64,000 nt of DNA from Novosphingobium terrae (GCF_017163935.1 NZ_JABVZR010000002.1:2418001-2482000), one strand, 5' to 3'. Positions 24,370 through 33,143 are shown, counted from the first letter of the stretch. Numbers and translations: made by a program. Notes: generated from the letters alone by a model not told the origin.

Positions 24370-26106
24370 TCAGAAGGCGTCGGCGGGCAGGGCGAACAGC
24401 GAGGCCGAGCCTGAAGCCAGCGCTGCGGCGAGCCCCTCGGTCTGGGGCAGCACGCGCTGGGCGTAGAAGCTGGCCAGGGCGCGTTTGGCCTGATGCTGGG
24501 GTGTGTCGCCCGGCGCGGTGGCCATGCGGACCCACATCCAGCCCAAAGCCACCAGCGCGAAGAGGCGCAGATAATCCACCGCCGCGCCGCCGCTCTGGTC
24601 GATGTCCGCGCCTTTCAGCGCCTGTGTGGCGTTGCGCAGCAGGGCCAGAGCTTTGGTTACGGCCTCCGCGACGGGTGCGGCCTCGCCAGAGGCCTTGGCC
24701 AGATCGGCCTCGATCAGCGCGAAGAAGCTTTCAACCACCGCGCCGCCGTTGAGGCCCAGCTTGCGGCCCACAAGGTCCATCGCCTGCACGCCATTGGTGC
24801 CCTCGTAAATCTGGGCGATGCGGGCGTCGCGGACGAATTGCTCCATGCCCCATTCGCGGATGTAGCCATGGCCGCCAAAGACCTGCTGCGCCTGCACCGT
24901 GGCCTCAAAGCCGAGATCGGTGAAGCCCGCCTTGACCACCGGGGTCAGCAGAGCGACCAGCGCATCGGACCTGGCGCGTTCGCTGGCATCGGGGTGGCGA
25001 TGGGCGCGGTCGAGATGCAGCGCGGTCCATCCGGCCAGCGCCCGGCCTGCCTCGACAAAGCTGCGCACGCCCAGCAGCATGCGGCGCACATCGGCATGCT
25101 CGATGATGGCGACAGGGCCGCGCGTGCCATCGGCGCTGCGCCCCTGCAGGCGGTCACGCGCATAGGCAGCGGCTTGGCTGTAGGCGCCGCCCGCCAAGCC
25201 CAGCCCCTGAATGCCCACCATCAACCTTTCGGCATTCATCATGGTGAACATGGCGGCCAGACCCTTGTTGGCCTCGCCCACCAGCCAGCCTACGGCGCCA
25301 TCATAATTCATCACGCAGGTGGGCTGGCCGTGGATGCCCATCTTCTTTTCCAGCGCGCCCACCGAGAGCGTGTTGCGCACAGTGTGGCCGCCAGCGTCGT
25401 CAGGCAGGAATTTGGGCACGAGGAACAGGCTGATGCCCTTCACCCCCGGCGGGGCATCGGGCAGGCGCGCCAGCACCAGATGCACCACATTGCCGCCAAA
25501 ATCATGATCGCCCGAGGAGATGAAAATCTTCGTGCCGGTGATGGCGAAACGGTCCTCACCCAAAGGCACGGCCTTGGTCTTGAGCAGGGCCAGATCGGTG
25601 CCGGCGCCGCTTTCGGTCAGGGCCATGGCGCCGGTCCATGCGCCGCTGGTGAGGTGCGGCAGATAGGTGGATTTGAGGCCTTCGCTGGCATGGGCAGCGA
25701 TGGCCTCGGCGGCGCCGCGCGTCAGGCCGGGAAACAGGCCGAAAGCCATGTTGGTGGCCGACAGCATTTCGTCCTGCCAGAGCTGGAGGATGAAGGGCAG
25801 GCCCTGACCGCCATAGGCCGGATCGGCGGCGAGCGAGGTCCAGCCGGCTTCGGTGAAATCGCGCCAGGCGGCGGCGAAACCGGGCGGGGTGGTGACCGCG
25901 CCATCCTTGAGCGTGCTGCCATGCTCATCGCCTTCACGGTTGAGCGGGGCGAGGCGTTCGGCGCAGTAGCGGCCCGCTTCTTCCAGCACGGCTTCGGCCA
26001 GCGTGGCGTCCACATCGAGGCCCAGCTCTCCCATGGCCTCGTCGAAGCCGAGGACCTCATTCAGCAGGAAGCGGTAGTCTTCGATGGGGGCTTGATAGGC
26101 GTGCAT
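24370..26106 (-). CDS. Acyl-CoA dehydrogenase (long, DmdC-like group)
   Basis: 578-residue FAD acyl-CoA dehydrogenase of the roughly 590-residue group that has an extra C-terminal domain (the group that includes 3-methylmercaptopropionyl-CoA dehydrogenase). N-terminal helices are followed by ALTESGAGTDLALLKTKA and ITGTKIFISSGDHD (FAD/substrate strands). The helical C-domain has FGGHGYIREWGMEQ and the catalytic-region YEGTNGVQAMDL, then an extension to residue 578 predicted to be helical. The ATG at 26106 follows GGAGGA. First gene of the leftward beta-oxidation operon; electrons pass to the EtfAB encoded three genes on. The chain length or exact acyl substrate is not readable. Confidence 0.92.
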   Translation of the reverse strand: MHAYQAPIEDYRFLLNEVLGFDEAMGELGLDVDATLAEAVLEEAGRYCAERLAPLNREGDEHGSTLKDGAVTTPPGFAAAWRDFTEAGWTSLAADPAYGGQGLPFILQLWQDEMLSATNMAFGLFPGLTRGAAEAIAAHASEGLKSTYLPHLTSGAWTGAMALTESGAGTDLALLKTKAVPLGEDRFAITGTKIFISSGDHDFGGNVVHLVLARLPDAPPGVKGISLFLVPKFLPDDAGGHTVRNTLSVGALEKKMGIHGQPTCVMNYDGAVGWLVGEANKGLAAMFTMMNAERLMVGIQGLGLAGGAYSQAAAYARDRLQGRSADGTRGPVAIIEHADVRRMLLGVRSFVEAGRALAGWTALHLDRAHRHPDASERARSDALVALLTPVVKAGFTDLGFEATVQAQQVFGGHGYIREWGMEQFVRDARIAQIYEGTNGVQAMDLVGRKLGLNGGAVVESFFALIEADLAKASGEAAPVAEAVTKALALLRNATQALKGADIDQSGGAAVDYLRLFALVALGWMWVRMATAPGDTPQHQAKRALASFYAQRVLPQTEGLAAALASGSASLFALPADAF

Positions 26107-26134
26107 GGTTGTTCCTCCCGATTGTGATGGGATG

Positions 26135-26161
26135 ACTATACCAAACACTTGTTACACTCAA
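26135..26161 (-). promoter_or_regulatory. Candidate promoter with repressor half-sites for the beta-oxidation operon
   Basis: On the minus strand TTGAGT (26161-26156) and TATAGT (26140-26135) could be -35 and -10 boxes, but the 15-base spacer is short. Within the spacer lies the short palindrome AACACTTGTT (26144-26153), where binding of the TetR protein encoded just upstream would block transcription. Confidence 0.3.
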
Positions 26162-26200
26162 GGGCTGAGTGCGTTTACGCTGCAAATCGGGTCTGAAGGA

Positions 26201-26809
26201 TCAGTTGTGTTTGAAGATCTGTGCGATCTGGCGCCCGATATCCGCCGGGCTCAAACGGCCCGGGCGATACCAGTTCGATGCGGAATTGAGCTGCGACAAC
26301 AAAGCGTTGCGATAGATCGAGCGGTCGATGCCCTCGGGCAGGGGCAGGGCTTCGATCAGCGTGCGGAACAGCCCCTCGAAGGCATCGCGCCGTGCCACCA
26401 GTTTGAGCCGCGTGGGCTGAGGCACCTCCCGGAAATCGTTCATCATCGGCAGGGTGAGCGAATCGGGTGCCAGCTGGATCTGGGCCAGCGTGACACAGGC
26501 CGCCTCCAGCCGATCCCACGGGTCGGTAAAGCCCGCTATATCCGCTTCGATCCGCCGCTGCGCCGCATCGAGCGCCGCATTGTGCAGCTCGACGAAGAGC
26601 ACGTCCTTCGATTTGATATGATGGTACAGCGAGCCGCCGAGCATGCCTGCCTGCTCGCCGATGTCACGCATCGAGGTGCCGCGATAGCCCTTTTGCGCGA
26701 ACAATTGCGCTGCGATTTCAACCACCTGCCGCCTGCGTTCCGAGCCCTTGATTTCAAGATCGATGTCAGGGTTGGGCAGGGTGTGTTTGGGCGGCTGGCT
26801 GGTCATCAT
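26201..26809 (-). CDS. TetR-family regulator, probable repressor of the beta-oxidation operon
   Basis: 202-residue TetR protein. The helix-turn-helix lies near residues 25-70 (RRRQVVEIAAQLFAQKGYRG, MRDIGEQAGMLGGSLYHHIKSKD), the SLYHHIKSKD ending being shared with FadR/KstR2-type fatty-acid and steroid-acid repressors. The C-terminal domain is helical with RLKLVARRDAFEGLFRTLIE. It is transcribed in the same direction as the acyl-CoA dehydrogenase gene, 94 bases upstream of it, the usual place for a ligand-responsive (acyl-CoA) repressor. A second ATG lies one codon downstream of the chosen start. Confidence 0.88.
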   Translation of the reverse strand: MMTSQPPKHTLPNPDIDLEIKGSERRRQVVEIAAQLFAQKGYRGTSMRDIGEQAGMLGGSLYHHIKSKDVLFVELHNAALDAAQRRIEADIAGFTDPWDRLEAACVTLAQIQLAPDSLTLPMMNDFREVPQPTRLKLVARRDAFEGLFRTLIEALPLPEGIDRSIYRNALLSQLNSASNWYRPGRLSPADIGRQIAQIFKHN

Positions 26810-26885
26810 GCTTCCGGTCGAGGCTTGCGGAATCCCCCTTTAGGCCATGATGGCAAAGGAAATCCACAAGGCGCGTCGATCCGGC

Positions 26886-27578
26886 TCAGTTGGCGGCGAT
26901 GATCAGCTCTGTGGTCAGGCGGATATGCTCGGTCATGGTCGCCACCAGATTGTCGGCATCGCGGGCCAGCGCGTAATCGGCGATCTTCTGATGCTCGTCG
27001 GCCACGTCGCGCTTGCCTTCGCCAAAGGCGGAGAGGATGCGATAGCGTTCGGACTGCTCGTAAAGTTGGCCATGCAGCGCCAGCAACCGGCGGCTGTCAC
27101 AGGCGCTGACCAATGCGGCGTGGAATTCGGCATGGCGCGTCACCCAATCGGCGATGCTCACCCCGTCACGCAGTTGAGGCTCAGGCTGGGGCATGGCGCG
27201 CAAGCGATGCGCCGCCGCAAGGATGCGGACCTCCCAATCGACATCGCCGTGCGCCACACTGCGGCGCAGCGCGATGGCTTCGATCTCGCAGCGCAGATCG
27301 GTCAGGTCGCGCAGATCCTCCATCGAGAGCGGCGCGACACTGAAGCCGCGCTGATCGCGCGAAATCACCCATTGTTCGGGGACCAGCCGTGACAAAGCCT
27401 CGCGCACGGCGCCGGTCGCGACTTTCAATTCCTCGGCAAGATCCTGAATTTTCAGCTTCTTGCCGGGAAGATGCACGCCCGCGATGATGTCATTGCGGAT
27501 CGCCTCATAGGCCAGGCTGGTCTGGCTTCTGGGGGCATCATTCAGGGTCGTCTCGATCATTGCCGCAGTCCATAGCAT
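26886..27578 (-). CDS. GntR-family (FCD) transcriptional regulator
   Basis: About 230-residue GntR regulator. The winged helix-turn-helix (about 20-85) shows SLAYEAIRNDIIAGVHLPGKKL, IQDLAEELKVATGAVREALSRL and VISRDQRGFSV. The C-terminal FCD ligand domain has DLTDLRCEIEAIALR, the metal-site His in ADWVTRHAEFHAALV and the H of TEHIRLTTELI. The ATG at 27578 is preferred because GAGG lies 5 bases upstream; a later ATG at 27560 is possible. It is last in the leftward run that carries the BKACE, Rieske and ring-cleavage genes. A perfect 16-bp inverted repeat lies directly before it. It probably controls the aromatic catabolic operon and itself. Confidence 0.87.
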   Translation of the reverse strand: MLWTAAMIETTLNDAPRSQTSLAYEAIRNDIIAGVHLPGKKLKIQDLAEELKVATGAVREALSRLVPEQWVISRDQRGFSVAPLSMEDLRDLTDLRCEIEAIALRRSVAHGDVDWEVRILAAAHRLRAMPQPEPQLRDGVSIADWVTRHAEFHAALVSACDSRRLLALHGQLYEQSERYRILSAFGEGKRDVADEHQKIADYALARDADNLVATMTEHIRLTTELIIAAN

Positions 27579-27597
27579 TTTTGCCTCACAGGCGATG

Positions 27598-27646
27598 CCA
27601 TACACGCCGACAGGATGGAAAATATATTTTCTGTCGGCGTGTATGG
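27598..27646. promoter_or_regulatory. Large perfect inverted repeat before the GntR gene
   Basis: Arms CCATACACGCCGACAG (27598-27613) and its exact complement (27631-27646) flank 17 bases that include the AT palindrome AAAATATATTTT (27619-27630). It fills the 75-bp gap between the BKACE stop and the GntR start. It could be a two-half-site operator around a promoter -10 region, or a long hairpin ending the upstream transcript; no T-run follows, which favours an operator. Confidence 0.6.
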
Positions 27647-27653
27647 TTTATCG

Positions 27654-28577
27654 TCAGAATTGCACCTGATCTCCGCCCTTCAGCGAAAGGATCGCGCGGG
27701 CTTCATCGGGCGTGGCCACCTCATGGCCCAGCCCTTCGATGATCTGGCGCACCTGCGTGACCTGAGCGGCATTGCTCTGCGCCAGCTGGCCCTTGCCCAG
27801 CCACAGCGAGTCCTCCAGCCCCACGCGGACATGCGCGCCCATCGCCGCGCCCATGGCGGCGACCTTCATCTGCGCCGCCCCCGCACCCAGCACCGACCAG
27901 TTGTAGGCGTCGCCAAACAGGCGGTCGGCGGTGCGCTTCATATGCAGCACTTCGTCCGGGTGAGCGCCGATGCCGCCCAGCAGGCCGAAGACGGTCTGGA
28001 TAAACAGCGGCGCCTTCACCAGACCTTCGCGCCAGAAGTAATGCAGATTGTGCAGATGGGCGGTGTCATAGCATTCGAACTCATACCGCGTGCCCGTGGC
28101 GTTGAGCTTTTCGAGGCAATAGCGGATGTCGCGATAGGTGTTGCGGAAGATGAAATCGTCGCTGGCCTCCAGCATGGCCGGTTCCCAGGCATGCTTGAAA
28201 TCCTTGAAGCGCTTGAGCATCGGGAACAGGCCGAAATTCATCGATCCCATGTTCATGCTGGCCACTTCCGGCTGCCAGTGCGTGGCAGGGCCGACGCGCT
28301 CTTCAACGGTCATGCCCGGCGCGCCGCCGGTGGTGATGTTGCAGACCACGCCGCTGCGCTGCTTGATGCTGCGCAGGATCGGCTCGAAAGCCTCGACGCG
28401 CTGGTCCGGGCGGCCATCCTCGGGATTGCGGGCGTGGAGATGGACGATGGCGGCGCCGGCCTCTGCGGCCTCGACGGCGGAATCCGCGATCTCCTGCGCG
28501 GTGACCGGCAGATAGGGCGACATGGAGGGGGTGTGAATGCCGCCGGTGATGGCGCAGGTGATGATAACCTTGCTCAT
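27654..28577 (-). CDS. Beta-keto acid cleavage enzyme (BKACE, DUF849)
   Basis: 307-residue TIM-barrel enzyme of the BKACE family, related to 3-keto-5-aminohexanoate cleavage enzyme. It condenses a beta-keto acid with acetyl-CoA to give acetoacetate and a new acyl-CoA. Zinc ligands are visible at the family positions: H46 and H48 in GAAIVHLHARNPEDGR and E255 in VRVGLEDSLW. Also conserved are CAITGG near residue 8 and ITTGG at 81-85. The presence of this enzyme implies that the aromatic pathway yields a beta-keto acid. It follows the Rieske gene by 23 bases and precedes the GntR gene. Confidence 0.92.
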   Translation of the reverse strand: MSKVIITCAITGGIHTPSMSPYLPVTAQEIADSAVEAAEAGAAIVHLHARNPEDGRPDQRVEAFEPILRSIKQRSGVVCNITTGGAPGMTVEERVGPATHWQPEVASMNMGSMNFGLFPMLKRFKDFKHAWEPAMLEASDDFIFRNTYRDIRYCLEKLNATGTRYEFECYDTAHLHNLHYFWREGLVKAPLFIQTVFGLLGGIGAHPDEVLHMKRTADRLFGDAYNWSVLGAGAAQMKVAAMGAAMGAHVRVGLEDSLWLGKGQLAQSNAAQVTQVRQIIEGLGHEVATPDEARAILSLKGGDQVQF

Positions 28578-28600
28578 GATAGGCTCCGAAATTTTTGAAA

Positions 28601-29620
28601 TCAGGCGTTTTCTGCGGCGATCAGCGCTTCGAGACGGCGGCGCACGGCCACCGCGCCTTCATCGATGCGCAGCAGCGCGGGCTTCAATGACCAGAAGTCG
28701 GCCTCGCCCATGCGCGCCTGCTGGGCGGCGATCATCGGCTCATCCTCGGTGGAGAAGATGCGGTTGCGGATCTCGCCGATGGCGGCGTTGAGCTGCGCAT
28801 CATCCACCGCATAATCGCGGGTGGAGGCGAAGAAGTAATGGGTGGTGCGCGCGGTTTCCGGCGTCATGATATGCACATTGGTGGAGGTGCCCGAGCCCTC
28901 GCGCGGCTGCCCGGCGGGCACCACGCCATTGATCAGCTTCATGATGCCCGGCGCGCTCCATTCCACATGAGTCCAGCTGTCGGCGCGCTCCACGCCGGGG
29001 GGCAGCTTGCCGCGCACCAGCGGGGGCGGGATATCGTCATAGCTGTCCCAGCGGATGGCGATGATGCCGTCCTCGCGCTGCTCCACCTTGGCGCGGGTGC
29101 GGGTGATCGATCCGCCGCCCAGCGTGTCGGGATGGAGGTAATCGGTGTGCGAGAGATCGAGGATGTTGTCGATAAACAGCTGATAATGGCCGGTGGCCGC
29201 GATATAGCCCTTGTTGAAGGCGGTGTCGGGCGCCTGCGACAGAAAGGACAGATCGCGCAGCGCCGCAGGATCGGCCAGCGCAGGATCGCCCATCCAGATC
29301 CAGAGCGCGCGATGCGCCTCGATCACGGGAAAGGAGGCGACGGACAGAGCGCGGGTGACGGGCCCATGCGGGTTGCGCACGCAGCCGCCCGTGCCGTCGA
29401 AGGCCAGCCCGTGATAGCGGCAGGTCACCACGCCTTCCGCCACATCGCCGATGCTCAGCGGCGCGAAACGGTGCGGGCAGCGGTCGAACAGCGCCTTGGG
29501 TGTGCCGTCGCTGTCGCGGAACAGGAACACCGGTTGTTCGAGGAGTGTGCGGGCCAGCCCCTTCTCACCGACCTCATCGGACCATGCGGCCATATACCAG
29601 CAGTTGCGCAGATAGGTCAT
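28601..29620 (-). CDS. Rieske non-heme iron oxygenase (VanA/DdmC-like)
   Basis: 339-residue oxygenase component. The Rieske [2Fe-2S] ligands are C48-x-H50 and C67-xx-H70 (DRCPHRFAPL, CRYHGLAF). The mononuclear iron site is DLSHTDYLH with H158 and H163. The size and N-terminal MTYLRNCWYMAAW fit the vanillate/dicamba O-demethylase group, which oxidises methoxy groups or hydroxylates rings. No reductase or ferredoxin gene is in the window, so electrons must come from elsewhere. Its start overlaps the stop of the flavoprotein hydroxylase gene (ATGA). O-demethylation or ring hydroxylation of a methoxylated aromatic is inferred. Confidence 0.92.
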   Translation of the reverse strand: MTYLRNCWYMAAWSDEVGEKGLARTLLEQPVFLFRDSDGTPKALFDRCPHRFAPLSIGDVAEGVVTCRYHGLAFDGTGGCVRNPHGPVTRALSVASFPVIEAHRALWIWMGDPALADPAALRDLSFLSQAPDTAFNKGYIAATGHYQLFIDNILDLSHTDYLHPDTLGGGSITRTRAKVEQREDGIIAIRWDSYDDIPPPLVRGKLPPGVERADSWTHVEWSAPGIMKLINGVVPAGQPREGSGTSTNVHIMTPETARTTHYFFASTRDYAVDDAQLNAAIGEIRNRIFSTEDEPMIAAQQARMGEADFWSLKPALLRIDEGAVAVRRRLEALIAAENA

Positions 29621-31224
29621 GCCATGATCCTTTCCTGACCCGTGGCGCGCGGCAGGACGGTGTCATCCCATCGGTCGCCGCGCCAGGCGACATGCTGATC
29701 AGGGCGGATCAGCGCCAGTTCCGCGGCGTAAAGCGCTTTCACATCCACCCCCTCGGGGCGGACCACCTTGAGCGGAATGCGCAGAGCCGCCGCCTGATCG
29801 CGGGCCTGCGCGATCTGGGCGTAATCGGCCTGGGGGTCCATCAACAGGGTGAAGCCATCTCCGAACAGATCGTAAAGCGAGCGGCCATCCTCCAGCCATG
29901 CATGGGGCGCCAGATAGCCGGGGCGGGCATGGGGCTGGTAGTTTTCGCTGTCATGCGCGGGGGCGGGGGTATCCTGCGGCGCCACCAGCGGCGAGTCCTC
30001 ATAACCAAGCCCAAGAACCGTGCCCAGCGTGTTGAATTCACGGCCCTTGGAGGCCTGAACGCCTGCACCCACCTTGCCGCGCAGCATCGCGCCTTCGGGC
30101 GAATCCTCCTCGATGATGGGCGGGATGGCGGCGACATAGGAGGCGAAATTGGCGATGGCCTCATCGATCACCTTGCGGTGGATGGGCGCGCGCTCGGCCT
30201 CATAGCTGTCGATCAGCGCGGGGCCGCCCCAGCCCTGCAGCGTGGCGGCGATCTTCCAACCCAGATCGACCCCGTCGCCCACGCCCATGTTCATGCCATA
30301 GCCGCCCGCCGGAGGATGGAGATGGCAGGCATCGCCGACCAAAATCATGCGGCCCTTGCGGTAATGATCGGCCTGGAGATCGCTGGCGACCCATGTGTCG
30401 GCGCTCAGGATTTCGATGGGCACGTCGAAACCGGTGCGCTGGCGGATCAGCGCGGCGGCATCCTCGGGCGAGATCGTCTGGCCTTCGGGCACCCCGGCGG
30501 GGGCGAAGAACCATGTGTCATTGCGGTCCATCGGGCCGACCGCGCTGAAGCCGTCCTTGCCGATCTGCCAGTAGATGGCCGCCGGGCCATGGGCATGCGC
30601 TTTGGCCAGATCGGGCGCGCGGAAGATGATGTTATAGGCATGGGCCAGCCCGCGCCGCCCCTGCATCGTGGCGCCGATGGCCTCACGCACGGCGCTACGC
30701 GCGCCATCCGCGCCGACCAGATAGCGGGCGCGCACTGTGGTGTCGCCGCTGGCGTCGGTGATGGTGGCGGAGACGTTGTCCTCATCCTGCGTGGCGCCGG
30801 TGCAGCGGGTGTTGAAACGCACCTCCACCGTGGGCAGAGCGCGCGCCTTTTCCAGCAGCACCTTTTCCAGCGTATATTGCGGCACCCATTGGGCATGCTC
30901 GGGATAGCGCGGATCGCGGGCAGGCGCGGCGTTGAAGGCATTGGCGAAGCGCGCCAGTTCGAACCCCGCAAGGCTGGTCACGAAGACCATATTGTTGGGA
31001 TAGTCGATGCCGAAAGGCGCCTCCTGCGCCAACCTGTCGGCGATGCCCCAGCGGCGCAGATGCGTGCGGGTGCGCACATTGGTGGTCTTGGCGCGTGGCG
31101 CGGTGCCCGCGCGCTCATTGCGCTCCACCAGCAGCACGCGAATGCCGCGCGTGCCCAGTTCGATGGCGGTGGCCAGACCCGAAGGCCCGCCACCCACGAT
31201 CAACACATCGGTTTCCAGTTCCAT
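29617..31224 (-). CDS. FAD-dependent aromatic hydroxylase (PheA/TfdB/MhpA type)
   Basis: 535-residue class A flavoprotein monooxygenase that hydroxylates a phenolic ring ortho to an existing hydroxyl using NAD(P)H and O2. The N-terminal dinucleotide fold is VLIVGGGPSGLATAIELG. The mid-sequence GADGARSAVRE and the late GDACHLHPPAGGYGMNMGVGD complete the FAD site, and a thioredoxin-like C-terminal domain starts near residue 440. The ATG at 31224 overlaps the stop of the FAH gene (TGATG). It lies between a ring-cleavage hydrolase and a Rieske oxygenase, so it probably prepares the catechol for extradiol cleavage. Confidence 0.92.
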   Translation of the reverse strand: MELETDVLIVGGGPSGLATAIELGTRGIRVLLVERNERAGTAPRAKTTNVRTRTHLRRWGIADRLAQEAPFGIDYPNNMVFVTSLAGFELARFANAFNAAPARDPRYPEHAQWVPQYTLEKVLLEKARALPTVEVRFNTRCTGATQDEDNVSATITDASGDTTVRARYLVGADGARSAVREAIGATMQGRRGLAHAYNIIFRAPDLAKAHAHGPAAIYWQIGKDGFSAVGPMDRNDTWFFAPAGVPEGQTISPEDAAALIRQRTGFDVPIEILSADTWVASDLQADHYRKGRMILVGDACHLHPPAGGYGMNMGVGDGVDLGWKIAATLQGWGGPALIDSYEAERAPIHRKVIDEAIANFASYVAAIPPIIEEDSPEGAMLRGKVGAGVQASKGREFNTLGTVLGLGYEDSPLVAPQDTPAPAHDSENYQPHARPGYLAPHAWLEDGRSLYDLFGDGFTLLMDPQADYAQIAQARDQAAALRIPLKVVRPEGVDVKALYAAELALIRPDQHVAWRGDRWDDTVLPRATGQERIMA

Positions 31225-32090
31225 CACAGCACCTTGTTCTCGATGGCGCCGATCTTCTCGACCTCGCAGCGCACCACATCGCCCGCTTTCAGAAAGACCG
31301 GAGGGTTGCGGGCCACGCCCACGCCCTCGGGCGTGCCGCTGGCGATCAGATCGCCGCTTTCCAGCGTGAAGGCGGTGGAGAGATAGGCAATCTGCGCCCA
31401 GATATCGTGGATGAGCCCGCTGGTGTCGCTGTCCTGCCGGATCTCGCCATTGACGAGGCAGCGCAGGGCCAGCTTGTGCGGATCGCCGATCTCATCGGCG
31501 GTGACGATCCATGGGCCGATGGGGCCGTGGGTGTCGAAGCTCTTGCCCACGGTGAAGGTGGGGGAATGCTTCTGCCAGTCGCGCGCGGAGACATCGTTCA
31601 TCACGGTGTAGCCGAAGACATGCGCGGGGGCCTGTTCCTCGGTGATGCGCTTGGCGGGCTTGCCGATCACCACGCCCAGCTCCACCTCATAATCCAGCGC
31701 CTCGCTGACGCCGGGATCGATGGCATCGTAAGGCCCGGCCAGGCAGGAGGTCTGCTTGTTGAACCAGAACTGGTTCTCCGGCACGGCCACGCCCAGACGG
31801 CGGGCTTCCTCGGCGTGTTTGCGGTAATTCATGCCGATGGCGAGGAACTTGGCGGGCCGCTCGATGGGCGCCAGCAGGGTGACATCGCCCAGCGCGATCC
31901 TGTCGCCGCTGGCCGCAACATGGGCGCGTACCGCTGCCAGAGCGGTCTCGCCGCCCGCCACGATGGAGAGCATCGTCGGCCAATCTTCGCTCAGCGCATC
32001 GAGCGGCACGATCTGTGCGTTGTCCTCGCCCACCACCACGCCGAGGCGGGGCCTGCCTTGTCCTTCTGTCTCGAACCGCGCCAGCTTCAT
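31224..32090 (-). CDS. Fumarylacetoacetate hydrolase family protein
   Basis: 288-residue FAH-fold enzyme (C-C bond hydrolase, decarboxylase or hydratase of ring-fission products). The short N-terminal domain (MKLARFETEGQGRPRLGVV) precedes the catalytic barrel. That barrel has KFLAIGMNYRKHAEE, metal ligands in LDYEVELGVVIGK (E-x-E) and VMNDVSARDWQ, KSFDTHGPIGPW and SGDLIASGTPEGVG. The ATG at 32090 follows GGAGAG. It is the second gene of the operon after the extradiol dioxygenase and presumably processes its ring-cleavage product, giving a keto acid for the BKACE enzyme or for central metabolism. Confidence 0.92.
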   Translation of the reverse strand: MKLARFETEGQGRPRLGVVVGEDNAQIVPLDALSEDWPTMLSIVAGGETALAAVRAHVAASGDRIALGDVTLLAPIERPAKFLAIGMNYRKHAEEARRLGVAVPENQFWFNKQTSCLAGPYDAIDPGVSEALDYEVELGVVIGKPAKRITEEQAPAHVFGYTVMNDVSARDWQKHSPTFTVGKSFDTHGPIGPWIVTADEIGDPHKLALRCLVNGEIRQDSDTSGLIHDIWAQIAYLSTAFTLESGDLIASGTPEGVGVARNPPVFLKAGDVVRCEVEKIGAIENKVL

Positions 32091-32132
32091 TCCATCTCTC
32101 CCATTGTTATTGTGACACAATCGATGCGCGGA

Positions 32133-33065
32133 TCACACGAAATCCGCAGGAGCATCAGGCCCCCATTGCTGGCCCAGCAGCACCGGCAGGCCATGCACGC
32201 CGCCGGGCGTCTCGGCGGAAAAGACATCGCCATCGGTCCAGTGCTCGATGCGGTGGCCCCAGGGGTCGCGCCAGTAATCGAAGACCTGACTGCCCAGAAT
32301 ATGCCGCCCCACGCCCCAGAGCTGCTGGTGCCCGGCCTGTTTGAGATGCTCATGCCCAACCATCAGATCGTCGAGATCGGCCACTTCGAAAGCGGCATGA
32401 TGGAAGGCGGGCGGGCGACCGGGCATGGTCGCGAAGTTGAGGCTATGGTGATCGGTGGGGAGGGCACCGCGATCGAGCCGGATAAAGGCGGCGATCATGA
32501 TCCCGTCCGGCGTGCGCACTTCATCCGACATCAGCAGGGCGAAGCGGGCGCGCCACCAGTCCCATGTCGCCTGCAGATCGCTGACGCCCAGCACCACATG
32601 GCCCAGCCGCGCCACGCCTGCGGGGCGGGTGGTCATGCGCTTGGGCTGGTTGGGGCGGTCGCGCCCGGCGATGGTGTTCCATGCGGCAGCGGCCTCGCCC
32701 GGGGTGATCGGCATGCGTGCCTTGCCCGCGATAACATGGACCTGAAAACCATCGGGATCGCGGAGGGTGATTTGCGATCCGCCGCCGGGGCCGGGGGCCG
32801 GTTCCACGGGAACGCCCTCCGCTTCGGCCAGACTTTCCAGCTCGGTAAGGCTGGCGGCGCGCAGGGTCAGCGAGACGTAAGCCGGTTCGCCCTGCACGGT
32901 TTCATGCAGGAAAGGGGTATCGCTGGTGCCGCGCATGCGCAGGATGCCATCACCGGTGTCTTCAGCCTCGACCATACCGAAATCCCGCAGGAAATCGCGC
33001 ATTTGCGCCAGATCGGGCGCGCTGAAACGCACGGATTCCACATCCTCGATGGTGATGGTGGTCAT
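32133..33065 (-). CDS. Extradiol ring-cleavage dioxygenase (VOC superfamily, type I)
   Basis: 310-residue two-domain vicinal oxygen chelate protein. The C-terminal domain keeps the Fe(II) ligand set of type I extradiol dioxygenases: H156 in LGHVVLGV, H222 or H223 in FHHAAFEV and E274 in HRIEHW. The YWRDPWGHRIEHW ending is the family fingerprint. The N-terminal domain (1-115) is the usual degenerate copy, with RDPDGFQVHV. It cleaves a catechol next to one hydroxyl. The ATG at 33065 follows GAGGAGAG. First gene of the leftward operon, divergent from the receptor-P450-amidohydrolase operon with a 175-bp AT-rich spacer. Confidence 0.9.
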   Translation of the reverse strand: MTTITIEDVESVRFSAPDLAQMRDFLRDFGMVEAEDTGDGILRMRGTSDTPFLHETVQGEPAYVSLTLRAASLTELESLAEAEGVPVEPAPGPGGGSQITLRDPDGFQVHVIAGKARMPITPGEAAAAWNTIAGRDRPNQPKRMTTRPAGVARLGHVVLGVSDLQATWDWWRARFALLMSDEVRTPDGIMIAAFIRLDRGALPTDHHSLNFATMPGRPPAFHHAAFEVADLDDLMVGHEHLKQAGHQQLWGVGRHILGSQVFDYWRDPWGHRIEHWTDGDVFSAETPGGVHGLPVLLGQQWGPDAPADFV

Positions 33066-33143
33066 GTCTCTCCTCTTCCCCGCTGGGCGGGTGTGCCGAT
33101 CCTGCATCGAATCGATCAATATGTATCAAGTAGCAGAATCTAT

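Noticed and set aside
24493..26127. A 544-codon plus-strand frame
   Set aside because: Antisense to the acyl-CoA dehydrogenase gene, whose FAD and catalytic motifs are unambiguous.
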